Below are positions 33,945 to 45,430 of a stretch of DNA of 64,000 nucleotides, piece after piece. Source of the DNA: an uncultured Akkermansia sp. (GTDB taxonomy: Bacteria > Verrucomicrobiota > Verrucomicrobiia > Verrucomicrobiales > Akkermansiaceae); NCBI GenBank assembly GCA_904501975.1, contig CAJGCZ010000002.1, forward strand, positions 1 to 64,000. Direction: 5' to 3'. Every line of letters begins with the position of its first letter. Position 1 is the stretch's first letter. A model generated the notes under the pieces. The model ran no database searches. It saw only the letters and a list, made by a program, of their open reading frames with translations, and was not told where the DNA came from. Both the position numbers and the translations under genes were made by a program.

Positions 33945-34340
33945 ATGAAAATTACCAAGGAAGCACAGGCCCAAGCACGCCGACTGATGCGTCTTTGCAT
34001 CGGCCCGGATGGCTTGCTTAACGAAGATACCGTTCGCCGAGTAGCTGCCACTCTTCTTGCTGATAAGCCGCGTAATTATCTGGCCATCCTCAGTGCTCTT
34101 ACCGAAATGGTGCGCTTAGAGGTAGCACGCCACACGGCAACAATTACCAGTGCTATCCCGTTGACAGCCGATGAACAATCTGCAATTAAGGCAAAATTGG
34201 ATGCCCGCACCCCCGGCTTAAGCTATCAATGGCAGACGGATGCCTCCCTGATTGGCGGCATCACGGTTAAGGTTGGCGATAACGTAACGGACGCCTCCAT
34301 CAAAACACGCATTGAACAACTTTCCCGAATCTCCGGTTGA
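33945..34340 (+). CDS. atpH: F-type ATP synthase subunit delta, shortened
   Basis: 131 residues, against about 175-180 for the family. The C-terminal part is recognisable: GGITVKVGDNVTDASIKTRI is the classic end of delta. The N-terminal helical domain that grips the alpha subunits is only about 75 residues. There is no in-frame extension between the atpF stop (33902) and this start, and no sign of frameshift, so the short form seems real. Position between atpF and atpA supports the call. Confidence 0.9.
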   Translation: MKITKEAQAQARRLMRLCIGPDGLLNEDTVRRVAATLLADKPRNYLAILSALTEMVRLEVARHTATITSAIPLTADEQSAIKAKLDARTPGLSYQWQTDASLIGGITVKVGDNVTDASIKTRIEQLSRISG

Positions 34341-34390
34341 TTCTCTCTCCCTCTCTATTTTAACCATTTTCAAATTACTCCATCCAGCGT

Positions 34391-35932
34391 ATGAGCAACA
34401 TCGTACAAGAACTTGAAGCACAAATCAGAAACGCCACTACAGCTGCAGTCAGTGCCAATATTGGCACCATTAAAGCCATTGGTGACGGTGTGGCCCGAAT
34501 CGAAGGCCTTAGCAACGCCATGCTCAATGAAATGATTGAGTTCCCCGGTGGTGTTATGGGCCTTGCCATGAACCTCGAAGAAAACGAGGTAGGTGCCGTG
34601 CTTATCGGCAATGGCAACGGGCTGAAAGAAGGCGACACCTGCAAAACCACCGGTAAATTGCTTCAGGTACCCGTAGGCCCGGGATTGCTTGGCCGCGTGG
34701 TCGACACCTTGGGCAACCCGCTTGATGGCAAGGGCCCGATTTCTGCCGCAGCCTATTATCCGGTAGAAAAGATTGCCTCCGGTATTATTTCTCGTCAGGG
34801 TGTAAACCAGCCTGTACAAACCGGCATTCTCCCCATCGATGCTATGATTCCCATTGGCCGTGGCCAGCGCGAGCTCATCATCGGCGACCGCTCCACAGGT
34901 AAAACGGCTATTGCAACGGACACCATGATTTCTCAGGCTCGCCAAAACAAGCTTGCAGAAGAAGGCAAACTCCCCGGCCACCGCCCGCTGTACAGCATTT
35001 ACGTTGCTATCGGCCAGAAGCGTGCCACCATTTCTCGCCTTGTTGCTAAGCTGGAGGAAAGCGGCGCCATGCCCTACAGCATCATTGTAGTAGCCTCTGC
35101 TTCCGACAGCGCTGCCATGCAGTACCTTGCACCTTATGCCGGTTGTGCTATGGGTGAGTACTTCATGGACCAAGGCCAGGATGCCCTCATCGTATATGAC
35201 GACCTTTCCAAGCACGCAGTAGCCTATCGTCAGGTATCCCTTATTCTTCGTCGTCCCTCCGGCCGCGAAGCCTACCCCGGCGACGTATTCTACCTGCACA
35301 GCCGCTTGCTGGAGCGTGCTGCCCGCATCAATGCCGAAGGTGGCCGTAAGGGTGGTTCACTGACAGCTCTGCCGATTATTGAAACGCAGGCTGGTGACGT
35401 ATCCGCTTACATTCCGACCAACGTTATTTCCATTACAGACGGCCAGATTTTCTTGGATACCGACCTGTTCTACCAAGGTGTACGCCCGGCCATTAACGTA
35501 GGTATCTCCGTAAGCCGCGTAGGTTCTTCCGCCCAAACAAAGATTGTGAAGAAGCTTGCCGGTTCTGTGAAGCTCGACCTCGCCCAGTTCGAAGAATTAC
35601 AGGCCTTCGCCCAGTTCGGCTCCGACCTCGATGCCAACACCAAGGCTAAGCTTGAACGCGGCCGCCGCATTGTGGAACTCTTCAAGCAGGGGCAGTACGA
35701 CCCCAAGAGCCTTAGCATTGAAGTGATTGACCTCTACGCCATTCAGAAGGGTTATCTGGATGACGTGGCAGTAGACCAGGTGCAGAAGGTGGTGCGCGAG
35801 ATGGAGGAAGAAGCACGTACCACCCGCCCTGAACTCCTTGAGGCCATTGAGGCTGAGAAGGCCTTGACTGAGGCTATTGACGAGCAGCTCAAGCAGTTCA
35901 TGACCTCTTTCAAATCACGCTTGACGAAGTAA
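34391..35932 (+). CDS. atpA: F-type ATP synthase subunit alpha
   Basis: 513 residues. Non-catalytic nucleotide-binding subunit of F1. The P-loop is GDRSTGKT near 171-178. Other conserved stretches: [50 protein letters not shown] ([11 protein letters not shown]) and [16 protein letters not shown]. The usual start context lacks a Shine-Dalgarno (CCATCCAGCGT before the ATG). Confidence 0.98.
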   Translation: MSNIVQELEAQIRNATTAAVSANIGTIKAIGDGVARIEGLSNAMLNEMIEFPGGVMGLAMNLEENEVGAVLIGNGNGLKEGDTCKTTGKLLQVPVGPGLLGRVVDTLGNPLDGKGPISAAAYYPVEKIASGIISRQGVNQPVQTGILPIDAMIPIGRGQRELIIGDRSTGKTAIATDTMISQARQNKLAEEGKLPGHRPLYSIYVAIGQKRATISRLVAKLEESGAMPYSIIVVASASDSAAMQYLAPYAGCAMGEYFMDQGQDALIVYDDLSKHAVAYRQVSLILRRPSGREAYPGDVFYLHSRLLERAARINAEGGRKGGSLTALPIIETQAGDVSAYIPTNVISITDGQIFLDTDLFYQGVRPAINVGISVSRVGSSAQTKIVKKLAGSVKLDLAQFEELQAFAQFGSDLDANTKAKLERGRRIVELFKQGQYDPKSLSIEVIDLYAIQKGYLDDVAVDQVQKVVREMEEEARTTRPELLEAIEAEKALTEAIDEQLKQFMTSFKSRLTK

Positions 35933-35941
35933 TCACTTACC

Positions 35942-38262
<2,321 letters not shown>

Positions 38263-38268
38263 TAAACC

Positions 38269-38685
38269 ATGGCTCTGCATCTCAAAATCATTACCCCCAT
38301 GCGCACAGCGGTAGATGCCGATGTGAGCAGCGTACTTGTGCCCTCGGTACAAGGCGAAATGGAGGTACTCCCCGGCCACGCTGATATTATTGTGGCGCTG
38401 GATAACGGTGAGTTAATCTATCGCCCGGTAGAGGGAGCGCAGCAAAGCGTCTTTGTGGGCGGTGGTTTCCTCCAAGTCAGCAGCGACCTCATGATGCTGG
38501 TGACGGATACTGTGCTGGAAGCGGACGAGATTGATACGAACTCGGTTGAGGAGGCCATAGCCCGTGCTCAGGAGAGCTTCCGTAATCAGTCATCTGTTCT
38601 TTCTCGCGAAGAGCAAACGCATCTTGCTGCCGGTATTGCCCGCCAACTGGCTATGCTGGAGTATCGCCGCAAAAAGCATCTCTAA
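38269..38685 (+). CDS. atpC: F-type ATP synthase subunit epsilon
   Basis: 138 residues. An N-terminal beta domain (LKIITPMRTAVDADVSSVLV, GEMEVLPGHADIIVALDNGE) and a C-terminal helical hairpin (EAIARAQESF, AAGIARQLAMLEYRRKK). Length is normal, so the regulatory helices are present. Last gene of the operon, 6 nt after atpD and followed by a terminator. Confidence 0.95.
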   Translation: MALHLKIITPMRTAVDADVSSVLVPSVQGEMEVLPGHADIIVALDNGELIYRPVEGAQQSVFVGGGFLQVSSDLMMLVTDTVLEADEIDTNSVEEAIARAQESFRNQSSVLSREEQTHLAAGIARQLAMLEYRRKKHL

Positions 38686-38709
38686 ACGCTTTTGCCTATT
38701 CTCTTCACA

Positions 38710-38738
38710 CGGAGCAGGTTCACCCCTGCTCCGTTTTT
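38710..38738 (+). terminator. ATP synthase operon terminator
   Basis: CGGAGCAGG (38710-38718) pairs with CCTGCTCCG (38725-38733), followed by TTTTT. 25 nt past the atpC stop. Confidence 0.85.
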
Positions 38739-38754
38739 CATGCATTCTTGTGAA

Positions 38755-40602
38755 TCACAGCTCATCCCAAGCCGCACCGCTCATGCAACCGTAAAGAGGA
38801 TGCGCCCACATTCTGCGGGCATTGAGTCCGGGGGAAGCCAAGCCCAGCAGGAAACGCTTGCGCTGATTTTCACGGGCAAGCTCCGGCAATTCCTGCCCCA
38901 CGGGGAACTCGGGCGCAGGCGGGGCGGGCGGCAAAACCGGTACCAAACCACGACACGCAGAGCAATGCCCACATGGGGCTAAGGTTTCCGTAGTAAAATA
39001 CTCCTCCAACCGGGCATTAATACAGGTAGTGCCGCATAACATCTCCCGTAAGGCACGGTAACGTTCCAAATCACCATGGCGACGCCGTGCGTATGAGTCG
39101 GTCAACTCCGCTGCAATTTCTCGAGCATCAGCCGGGGCAAGAGAGCGCAGATAGAGAGCCTGCTGGCGGAATGTAAGTTTCCATTCGCCGGAAGCCTCAC
39201 ATTCGCGCAACTGTTCCATTGCTTGCTCATAGCTGCAATTCCATGAGTAGGCGGCATCTGCTACTTCTCCTTCCGGGTGCACCTTCAGCCAGGTTAGGCG
39301 CTGCACTTCCTCAGGCTCTCGCCCATCCAGTATCACAGAAAGAGGGAACAAAGGCTTGACTTTATAAAACTTATATCCGCGCGCTTCAACTCTCACAGCC
39401 CCCATCTCATCCAGCCGCATCAAGGCACGCATCGCAACATCTTCCGGCACATCGCACACGGTACCCAGCTCCCATAAGGAGACAGCGCGCGCACCCTGTG
39501 GCATCAACCAGCGAACCGCACGCTGCACCCCCTCGGCATCCGGCTCTGCGGCATAAATGCGATTCATGGCGTCAATACGCCCGGACTCCGAAACAAGCAC
39601 AACAGAAGTGCACGGCTTGCCATCTCGCCCCGCACGCCCGGACTCTTGCAAGTATGCCTCGGGCGAGGTCGGCTCATCCACATGAATAACGCTGCGAATA
39701 TCCGGTTTATCAATTCCCATGCCAAAGGCGATGGTGGCAACCAGCACATCATACGTGTTATGCAAAAAGGCATCTTGCAACGCTTCGCGATTCTCTGCCG
39801 TCATGCCGGCATGGTAGCCTACAGCGGCAAAGCCCTTCTCTTGCAAGGCTGCTGCCACAGCCTCTGTCCCCTTGCGGGTACGCGTATAGACAACGGCCGG
39901 ACGATTCTCTGCCTTACGAAGGATGCGGCAAACGTAATCTATCTTGTTAGGTGTACCGACAACATCCCTAAAAATATTTGAACGATAGGGAGATAGGGCG
40001 TAAACATCCTCCGGCATGATACCGAAATGGCGGCACAAATCCGTCTGCACGGGGAGCGTAGCGGTAGCGGTAATGGCCATGGCACTGCGGAATGCCATCT
40101 TGCGATAAAGTGCGGGTAGTTTCAGATAATCCGGGCGAAAACTATGCCCCCATTCGGAAACGCAGTGAGCCTCATCCACAACAAAGAGCGACTTCTGCAC
40201 GCCTTGTAATATTTCCTGCAAGGCCTGGTTTTCCAGAGACTCCGGGGCAACAAACAGCAAGCGCAACTCACCTTGCTGCAACGAAGCAAGCAGTTGCATT
40301 TTGTGCTCGTCCTCCAGCGTAGAATCAAAACGAGCAGCGGCAATGCCCAATTTTTGCAGACTCTGCACTTGGTCGCGCATCAACGCGATGAGAGGCGACA
40401 CAACCACAGAGGTACCCCCCAACAAAACAGCTGCAGCTTGGTAGCACAGGCTCTTTCCGTGCCCGGTGGGCAACACGCCTAACACATTGCGCCCGGCAAG
40501 CGCTGCTGCAATCAATTCCCTCTGCCCATGGCGCCAGCCGGATTTACCAAACAAACGCAGTATTTCCGACTCTTGTGCCTGTGTTAATGTGCCGCCTTTC
40601 AT
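38755..40602 (-). CDS. recQ: RecQ-family ATP-dependent DNA helicase
   Basis: 615 residues from [20 protein letters not shown]; the frame opens at 40614, but that Met lies within the -10 region. Helicase motifs: [13 protein letters not shown] (Walker A), [39 protein letters not shown]. After the helicase core comes a winged-helix-like segment, and a four-cysteine zinc cluster ([10 protein letters not shown] ... APCGHCSAC) sits near residues 545-580, close to the end. That order (zinc cluster last, no HRDC) differs from E. coli RecQ and matches shorter RecQ forms. DNA repair and fork processing. Confidence 0.9.
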   Translation of the reverse strand: MKGGTLTQAQESEILRLFGKSGWRHGQRELIAAALAGRNVLGVLPTGHGKSLCYQAAAVLLGGTSVVVSPLIALMRDQVQSLQKLGIAAARFDSTLEDEHKMQLLASLQQGELRLLFVAPESLENQALQEILQGVQKSLFVVDEAHCVSEWGHSFRPDYLKLPALYRKMAFRSAMAITATATLPVQTDLCRHFGIMPEDVYALSPYRSNIFRDVVGTPNKIDYVCRILRKAENRPAVVYTRTRKGTEAVAAALQEKGFAAVGYHAGMTAENREALQDAFLHNTYDVLVATIAFGMGIDKPDIRSVIHVDEPTSPEAYLQESGRAGRDGKPCTSVVLVSESGRIDAMNRIYAAEPDAEGVQRAVRWLMPQGARAVSLWELGTVCDVPEDVAMRALMRLDEMGAVRVEARGYKFYKVKPLFPLSVILDGREPEEVQRLTWLKVHPEGEVADAAYSWNCSYEQAMEQLRECEASGEWKLTFRQQALYLRSLAPADAREIAAELTDSYARRRHGDLERYRALREMLCGTTCINARLEEYFTTETLAPCGHCSACRGLVPVLPPAPPAPEFPVGQELPELARENQRKRFLLGLASPGLNARRMWAHPLYGCMSGAAWDEL

Positions 40603-40612
40603 AAACACGCCC

Positions 40613-40641
40613 ATCTTGCCTTAGTTGTCCGGCATTGTCAA
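40613..40641 (-). promoter_or_regulatory. recQ promoter
   Basis: TTGACA (40636-40641), 17 bp, CAAGAT (40613-40618), then 10 nt to the ATG at 40602. It faces away from the uxs promoter; the two -35 boxes are only 9 bp apart. Confidence 0.6.
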
Positions 40642-40650
40642 CCTTTTTAC

Positions 40651-40679
40651 TTGCTAACAGGCGGTATTACAGGTATAAT
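40651..40679 (+). promoter_or_regulatory. uxs promoter
   Basis: TTGCTA (40651-40656), 17 bp, TATAAT (40674-40679), then 10 nt to the ATG at 40690. Confidence 0.65.
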
Positions 40680-40689
40680 GCCTTACGGC

Positions 40690-41634
40690 ATGAATATACT
40701 CGTCACAGGCGGCACCGGTTTCGTGGGTGCAAACCTTTGTCATAGATTGATAGCAGATGGCCACCGCGTTATCTGCTTGGATAATAATTATACCGGTTCT
40801 CTGGATAATGTTGAAGATTTAATGAACCATCCTAACTTCTCCTTTGTGGAGCACGACGTAATTGAGCCGTGGGATTGCGAGGAAAAGTTGGATCGTATCT
40901 ATAATCTGGCCTGCCCGGCCTCTCCTCCTTTTTACCAAGGCAACCGCTCCATCTTTACCACCAAAACCTGCGTTTTGGGCATTCTGAACATGCTGGAGCT
41001 TGCCAAAAAGCATGGCGCCCGCATTTTGCAAACCTCTACCTCCGAGGTGTATGGCGAACCCCTTATGCACCCGCAACCGGAGCATTACCGCGGCAATGTG
41101 AATCCTATCGGCATCCGCGCCTGCTACGATGAGGGCAAACGCTGCGCAGAAAGCCTGATGTTTGACTACCACCGCCATGAAGGGGTGGATATTCGTGTGA
41201 TTCGCATCTTCAACACCTACGGCCCGCTTATGAACCCGGAAGATGGCCGAGTGGTTTCCAATTTCATTTGCCAGGCCCTGCGTGGCGAGGACATCACCAT
41301 TTATGGCGAAGGCCAACAAACGCGCTCTTTCCAATACGTAGACGACCTGATTGAAGGCATGGTGCGTATGATGGAAAATGAACACGGCTTTGTGGGTCCG
41401 GTCAACATCGGTAATCCGGGCGAGTTTACCATACGCCAATTAGCCGAGCTGGTGCTGCAAAAAATTGACACCAAGAGCAGCTTGGTTCAACGCCCCCTGC
41501 CGTCGGACGACCCCACCCAACGCCGCCCCGACATTACCTTGGCCGGCAAGGAACTCAACTGGGCTCCGACTATCCCCTTGTCCGAGGGCTTGGATAGAAC
41601 AATCGCTTACTTCCGCACTAAATTAGGTCTTTAA
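40690..41634 (+). CDS. uxs: UDP-glucuronate decarboxylase (UDP-xylose synthase)
   Basis: 314 residues from [20 protein letters not shown]; the longer frame from 40651 includes the promoter. Extended SDR fold: GGTGFVG NAD-binding motif, the decarboxylase-typical [29 protein letters not shown], and catalytic Tyr/Lys in [10 protein letters not shown]. Converts UDP-glucuronate to UDP-xylose for surface polysaccharide. The neighbours pyrF, thyA and folA make pyrimidines and folate, so it is not in a sugar cluster here. Confidence 0.92.
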   Translation: MNILVTGGTGFVGANLCHRLIADGHRVICLDNNYTGSLDNVEDLMNHPNFSFVEHDVIEPWDCEEKLDRIYNLACPASPPFYQGNRSIFTTKTCVLGILNMLELAKKHGARILQTSTSEVYGEPLMHPQPEHYRGNVNPIGIRACYDEGKRCAESLMFDYHRHEGVDIRVIRIFNTYGPLMNPEDGRVVSNFICQALRGEDITIYGEGQQTRSFQYVDDLIEGMVRMMENEHGFVGPVNIGNPGEFTIRQLAELVLQKIDTKSSLVQRPLPSDDPTQRRPDITLAGKELNWAPTIPLSEGLDRTIAYFRTKLGL

Positions 41635-41656
41635 TCCTTTTACAACAAATAAAAAC

Positions 41657-42436
41657 ATGAAATTCTCCGAAAAATTACAAGCTCGTATCAAAGCCACACG
41701 TTCTGCCCTCTGTGTAGGGTTAGACCCGCGTCCGCAATCCGAAAACCTTGCAGAACTTGAGGCTTGGCTCAATCAGGTGGTAGAAGAAACAGCCCCCTAC
41801 ACTGCTGCCTACAAACCCAATATCGCCTACTTTGAAGCCATGGGCCTACCCGGTCTGCAGATGCTTGAAAATCTGCTCAAGAACATGCCCAAGGATATTC
41901 CTGTGATTCTTGATGCCAAGCGTGGCGACATTGGTGAAACGCAAAAGTACTATGCACAGGCTTATTTTGAGCGCATGCAGGTAGATGCCGTCACCCTCAA
42001 CCCCTTCATGGGCTATGATATCTTGGAGCCCTTCTTGGGCCACGAAGGTAAGGCCGTTTACCTGTTGGCCGTAACATCTAACGCCGGCTCTGCTGATATT
42101 GAACGCCAAGTACTTGCCAATGGCCGTAAGGTATACCAGCTGGTGGGCGATATGGTGGAGCGCGCTAAGGCCGAAGGGGCTGCTACTGAGGTAGGTATGG
42201 TATTGGGCCTCACTAATGCCAGCGGCGAGCTGCTGAACGAACTGCCGGATGCACCGCTTCTTATTCCCGGTCTGGGAGCCCAGGGTGGTGATTTGAGCGC
42301 CCTCACCGGTGGCTCTCGTCTTGCTCCGCCAGTCATTAACGTATCTCGCGGTATTCTTTACCGCGATTTGGACTTGAGCTTGGCTCAGCGTGCAGAAAAA
42401 TACGCTCTGCAAATCCGCGAGGCTCTTTCCCTCTAA
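41657..42436 (+). CDS. pyrF: Orotidine 5'-phosphate decarboxylase
   Basis: 259 residues. Last step of UMP synthesis. The active-site signature DAKRGDIGETQKYYAQA near 87-103 is that of the type 2 subfamily; SALCVGLDPRPQ near 16 and LLIPGLGAQGGD near 195 bind substrate. It starts 22 nt after uxs and ends 6 nt before thyA, so one transcript is likely. Pyrimidine output feeds directly into ThyA. Confidence 0.95.
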   Translation: MKFSEKLQARIKATRSALCVGLDPRPQSENLAELEAWLNQVVEETAPYTAAYKPNIAYFEAMGLPGLQMLENLLKNMPKDIPVILDAKRGDIGETQKYYAQAYFERMQVDAVTLNPFMGYDILEPFLGHEGKAVYLLAVTSNAGSADIERQVLANGRKVYQLVGDMVERAKAEGAATEVGMVLGLTNASGELLNELPDAPLLIPGLGAQGGDLSALTGGSRLAPPVINVSRGILYRDLDLSLAQRAEKYALQIREALSL

Positions 42437-42442
42437 TCTCCC

Positions 42443-43258
42443 ATGAAGCAATACCTTGAGTTGCTGGATGACGTGCTGACTAACGGTGTGGGCAGAGATG
42501 ACCGCACCGGCACCGGCACCATCGGTGTCTTCGGTAGGCAAACACGTTTTGACCTGCGCAAGGGATTCCCGTGCCTGACAACAAAGAAGCTGCACCTTCG
42601 CTCCATTATCCACGAGCTTCTGTGGTTCCTGAAAGGCAGTACCAACATCCGCTATTTGCAGGAGAACGGTGTGACCATTTGGGATGAATGGGCAGACGAA
42701 AACGGCGATTTGGGGCCCGTATACGGCAGCCAGTGGCGCAAGTGGCCGGATGGCAACGGCGGCTCTATCGACCAGATTGCAAAATTGGTGGAAGGCTTGA
42801 AAAATAATCCCTGGAGCCGTCGTCATATTGTCTCTGCCTGGAATGTGGCAGAGGTGGACAACATGGCTCTGCCGCCCTGCCACTGCCTCTTCCAGTTCTG
42901 TGTTATCCCGGCACAAAAAGAAGGTGAAAAACACGGACTGAGCCTGCAACTCTACCAGCGTAGCTGCGATTTGTTCCTTGGGGTTCCCTTCAATATTGCC
43001 AGCTATGCTCTCTTGCTGCTGATGATGGCCCAGGTATGCGGTTATGAAGCTCGCGAGTTCGTGCACACCTTCGGCGATTTGCACCTGTACAAAAATCACT
43101 TGGAGCAGGCACGCCTACAGCTCAGCCGCGAGCCGCGTCCCCTGCCCATCATGAAGCTGAATCCGAATGTGACAGAAATCGACGGCTTCCGCTACGAGGA
43201 CTTCACGCTTGAGGATTACGACCCGCACCCGCACATTAAAGCACCTATTTCCGTATGA
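42443..43258 (+). CDS. thyA: Thymidylate synthase
   Basis: 271 residues. Makes dTMP from dUMP with methylene-THF. Visible: [20 protein letters not shown], the catalytic cysteine in [12 protein letters not shown] near 150, [19 protein letters not shown], and [12 protein letters not shown]. Overlaps folA by 4 nt (ATGA at 43255-43258), a classic functional pair, since ThyA yields dihydrofolate and FolA recycles it. Confidence 0.97.
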   Translation: MKQYLELLDDVLTNGVGRDDRTGTGTIGVFGRQTRFDLRKGFPCLTTKKLHLRSIIHELLWFLKGSTNIRYLQENGVTIWDEWADENGDLGPVYGSQWRKWPDGNGGSIDQIAKLVEGLKNNPWSRRHIVSAWNVAEVDNMALPPCHCLFQFCVIPAQKEGEKHGLSLQLYQRSCDLFLGVPFNIASYALLLLMMAQVCGYEAREFVHTFGDLHLYKNHLEQARLQLSREPRPLPIMKLNPNVTEIDGFRYEDFTLEDYDPHPHIKAPISV

Positions 43259-43725
43259 GTATTACTTTTACAGGGGTTGTCGCCATGGCTGAGGACCGAG
43301 CTATCGGGCTCAATAACACCATGCCGTGGAGGTTGCCGGATGACTTAAAGCTCTTCAAGCGTCTTACCACGGGGCACCCCATCCTCATGGGCCGCAAAAC
43401 ATGGGAATCTCTGGGCCGCCCCCTCCCGGGCAGGCAAAACATTGTTCTCACGCGCTCTGCAGATTTTGAAGCACCGGGCGCCGTGGTGATACACGATATT
43501 GAGGAATTAAAGCATCTGGAGCTGCAACACCCGGAGGTGATGGTTATTGGTGGCGCCCAAATCTACACCCTCATGCTCCCTCTCATGCAAGGTATTTACG
43601 TGTCAGAAGTAGCCGGCAACTGGGAGGCAGACACGTGGTTCCCTGAGTTCCAACACATTTTCACGGCAAGAACGGAGTTGGAGCAATTTGAGGGATTTGT
43701 CTCGACCTTATACAGCCGCGCTTAA
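43255..43725 (+). CDS. folA: Dihydrofolate reductase
   Basis: 156 residues. NADPH-dependent reduction of dihydrofolate to tetrahydrofolate. Motifs: [20 protein letters not shown] with the Trp, [40 protein letters not shown], and [15 protein letters not shown]. Translationally coupled to thyA. Last gene of the uxs-pyrF-thyA-folA run. Confidence 0.97.
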   Translation: MSITFTGVVAMAEDRAIGLNNTMPWRLPDDLKLFKRLTTGHPILMGRKTWESLGRPLPGRQNIVLTRSADFEAPGAVVIHDIEELKHLELQHPEVMVIGGAQIYTLMLPLMQGIYVSEVAGNWEADTWFPEFQHIFTARTELEQFEGFVSTLYSRA

Positions 43726-43754
43726 TTGTTCAAACAAAAAAAATCGCCGCTGCA

Positions 43755-43800
43755 TGAAGTTTTTTACTTAACATGCAGCGGCGGTGGTGTTTCTGTAGTT
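43755..43800 (-). terminator. Strong terminator for the small basic protein gene
   Basis: CGCCGCTGCATG and CATGCAGCGGCG form a perfect 12-bp stem, at about 43744-43782. On the minus strand it is followed by eight T residues; on the plus strand the tail is poor. It therefore mainly ends the 44138-43830 gene, and may also stop folA transcripts. Confidence 0.7.
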
Positions 43801-43829
43801 ATTGAATCTTCGTCCATCGGAAATTGAGA

Positions 43830-44138
43830 TTAACGGCGTTTACCCTTATCATGCTTGCGTGCGGCCATTCGGTTGCGTTCCATTTCCTTGCGGCGGCGCT
43901 CGCGCTCCATTGCCTGACGTCGCTTCTCCATTTCCATTCGGTGCTTATCGTGCTTCACGTGTTTCTTCTCATGCAGATTGCGGTGCTGATGATTGCAGGC
44001 GTCGTTGTCATCCAACACTACCACATTGATTCCGGCTGCATTTAAGTTAACGGCTATGTTTGCCGCATTGGCTTGAGCTGCTACTACACCGAATGCCATC
44101 ACCGCCATAGCGGCCCATCGTTTTACGTATTGTTTCAT
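43830..44138 (-). CDS. Small secreted basic protein
   Basis: 102 residues from MKQYVKRWAAMAVMAFGVVA, a signal peptide cleaved near AQANA. The mature part starts with a short hydrophobic stretch (NIAVNLNAAGINVVVLDDND), then becomes a His/Lys/Arg/Glu/Met-rich helix with repeated MERERRRKEMERNRM-like pattern and a KGKRR end. No family recognised. The longest frame (from 44219) includes the probable promoter and leader, so the inner Met is chosen. Confidence 0.65.
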   Translation of the reverse strand: MKQYVKRWAAMAVMAFGVVAAQANAANIAVNLNAAGINVVVLDDNDACNHQHRNLHEKKHVKHDKHRMEMEKRRQAMERERRRKEMERNRMAARKHDKGKRR

Positions 44139-44276
44139 CGTTTTGCTTTCTATTGGTTTATTGTTGTCGGGCGTTGCACCCGATGTAGTATATACACCTA
44201 ACTGATATATTTTGTTCAATATTTTTAACTTTTTATTTAATTTAATTTATTTTTTGAGTTTTGAAAACAAAAAAGC

Positions 44277-44305
44277 TTGTCAAACGATGTGTATTTCTGT
44301 ATTAT
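44277..44305 (+). promoter_or_regulatory. tRNA-Ser promoter
   Basis: TTGTCA (44277-44282), 17 bp, TATTAT (44300-44305). About 28 nt before the mature tRNA. Confidence 0.6.
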
Positions 44306-44333
44306 TATCTCACGCACCGCATTGCTGCGTCAT

Positions 44334-44420
44334 GGATGGGTGGCAGAGCGGTTTAATGCAGCGGTCTTGAAAACCGCCGAAGGTTAATCCCTTCCGTGAG
44401 TTCGAATCTCACCCCATCCG
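44334..44420 (+). tRNA. tRNA-Ser(UGA)
   Basis: 87 nt with the long variable arm of serine tRNAs. Acceptor GGATGGG/CCCATCC, anticodon stem GCGGT.../ACCGC around CTTGAAA with anticodon TGA, T-arm GTGAG/CTCAC with TTCGAAT. Discriminator G, no encoded CCA. Confidence 0.95.
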
Positions 44421-44423
44421 CTA

Positions 44424-44452
44424 GAAAAGCCCCGCGCATGCGGGGCTTTTTT
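44424..44452 (+). terminator. tRNA-Ser terminator
   Basis: AAAGCCCCGC pairs with GCGGGGCTTT around GCAT, then TTTTTT. It starts 4 nt after the tRNA. Confidence 0.85.
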
Positions 44453-44558
44453 GTTGATAATCGCTTATTGAGGCAACAGTATTTACGAAATCGCATCCCC
44501 GGTAGGAGGGGAGGTCGAGGGAGACGCGCTCGAGGGTAAGGGAGAGAGCGCGATGAAA

Positions 44559-45293
44559 TTATTCCTGTATATTCTGTATGGGAGCCTGTATCTTTGAGGG
44601 AAACAGCTTGTTATATGCAGTATCAAGGTAACCGAGTGTGACAGCTCCAATGATTACCGGAACATTAAAACCTACCCAAGTGGCTGCTGTAGTTGCTACG
44701 GAGAGAGTGACATCCGACACATAAAGAATACCGGTAATCGGCTGCAGGGCCTTATTAATAGGATGTCGTTCGGGCTCTAAATATTCCCATGCCCTCTCAC
44801 GGCCGAAACTGTAGCAATCATATTTCAGCTTCTGTTCATCGGTAATGACGGCTACAGGAGATGCCCCTTCGAAATGCTCCTGAGTCAGCACTTCCTCAGC
44901 TGCAGCAGGCGCCTTGTATCGGGACTTCGGCAAAAGGCTCTCCAGATCATCAGAATCCAAGGCTTGATACAGATAGGCGGTCTGCATGCCTTCTGTATAC
45001 ACCGGGCGGTCGCTCAGGTATATATGGCGTTCCTGATTATTTTTGCTGAAGATGCCATAGCTATACAATTCGCCTCTGGCCGGAACCTTGTAAAAAGTAT
45101 GCTTGATGTAGTAAATACCATCTCGACGATAAATCTCAGCGCACTTGGCATCGAGCGCGTAATGCTCAATATATTCTTCCTTACCTACGGCATCAACCAG
45201 CGTATGGGTGCTTACCTGGGTCCATACACAGGAGCTCAGGCCTGAGGCGAACGTAAGCAACAGGATGGAACATAAGGCAAATAATTTCTTCAT
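44559..45293 (-). CDS. Lipoprotein, function unknown
   Basis: 244 residues from MKKLFALCSILLLTFASGLS with lipobox LSSC, so lipid-anchored. The middle has IYYIKHTFYKVPARGELYSY and IYLSDRPVY. Near 185-225 is a hydrophobic Ala/Val/Gly stretch (VTLSVATTAATWVGFNVPVI) that could insert in the membrane. No family recognised. A promoter with TATAAT about 32 nt upstream gives a longer leader than most genes here. Confidence 0.72.
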   Translation of the reverse strand: MKKLFALCSILLLTFASGLSSCVWTQVSTHTLVDAVGKEEYIEHYALDAKCAEIYRRDGIYYIKHTFYKVPARGELYSYGIFSKNNQERHIYLSDRPVYTEGMQTAYLYQALDSDDLESLLPKSRYKAPAAAEEVLTQEHFEGASPVAVITDEQKLKYDCYSFGRERAWEYLEPERHPINKALQPITGILYVSDVTLSVATTAATWVGFNVPVIIGAVTLGYLDTAYNKLFPSKIQAPIQNIQE

Positions 45294-45380
45294 GGTCGGG
45301 AGCAATGCGTTGTAATCGGGGAAATTATAACAATAATTTCAGAAATGGCAAGAAGTATGTTTTATACAAGCTCGAAAAAA

Positions 45381-45405
45381 GGGCGAGTCGACTAGCGACT
45401 CGCCC
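45381..45405 (-). terminator. Terminator of the ilvD-MFS-ankyrin run
   Basis: GGGCGAGTCG (45381-45390) and CGACTCGCCC (45396-45405) form a perfect 10-bp stem with loop ACTAG. On the minus strand it is followed by TTTTTTC. Confidence 0.8.
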
Positions 45406-45430
45406 GAAAAGTATTTAACGACCTTATTGT

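Noticed and set aside
38755..38985. HRDC domain at the RecQ C-terminus
   Set aside because: The roughly 60 residues after the zinc cluster are Pro-rich and too short for HRDC.
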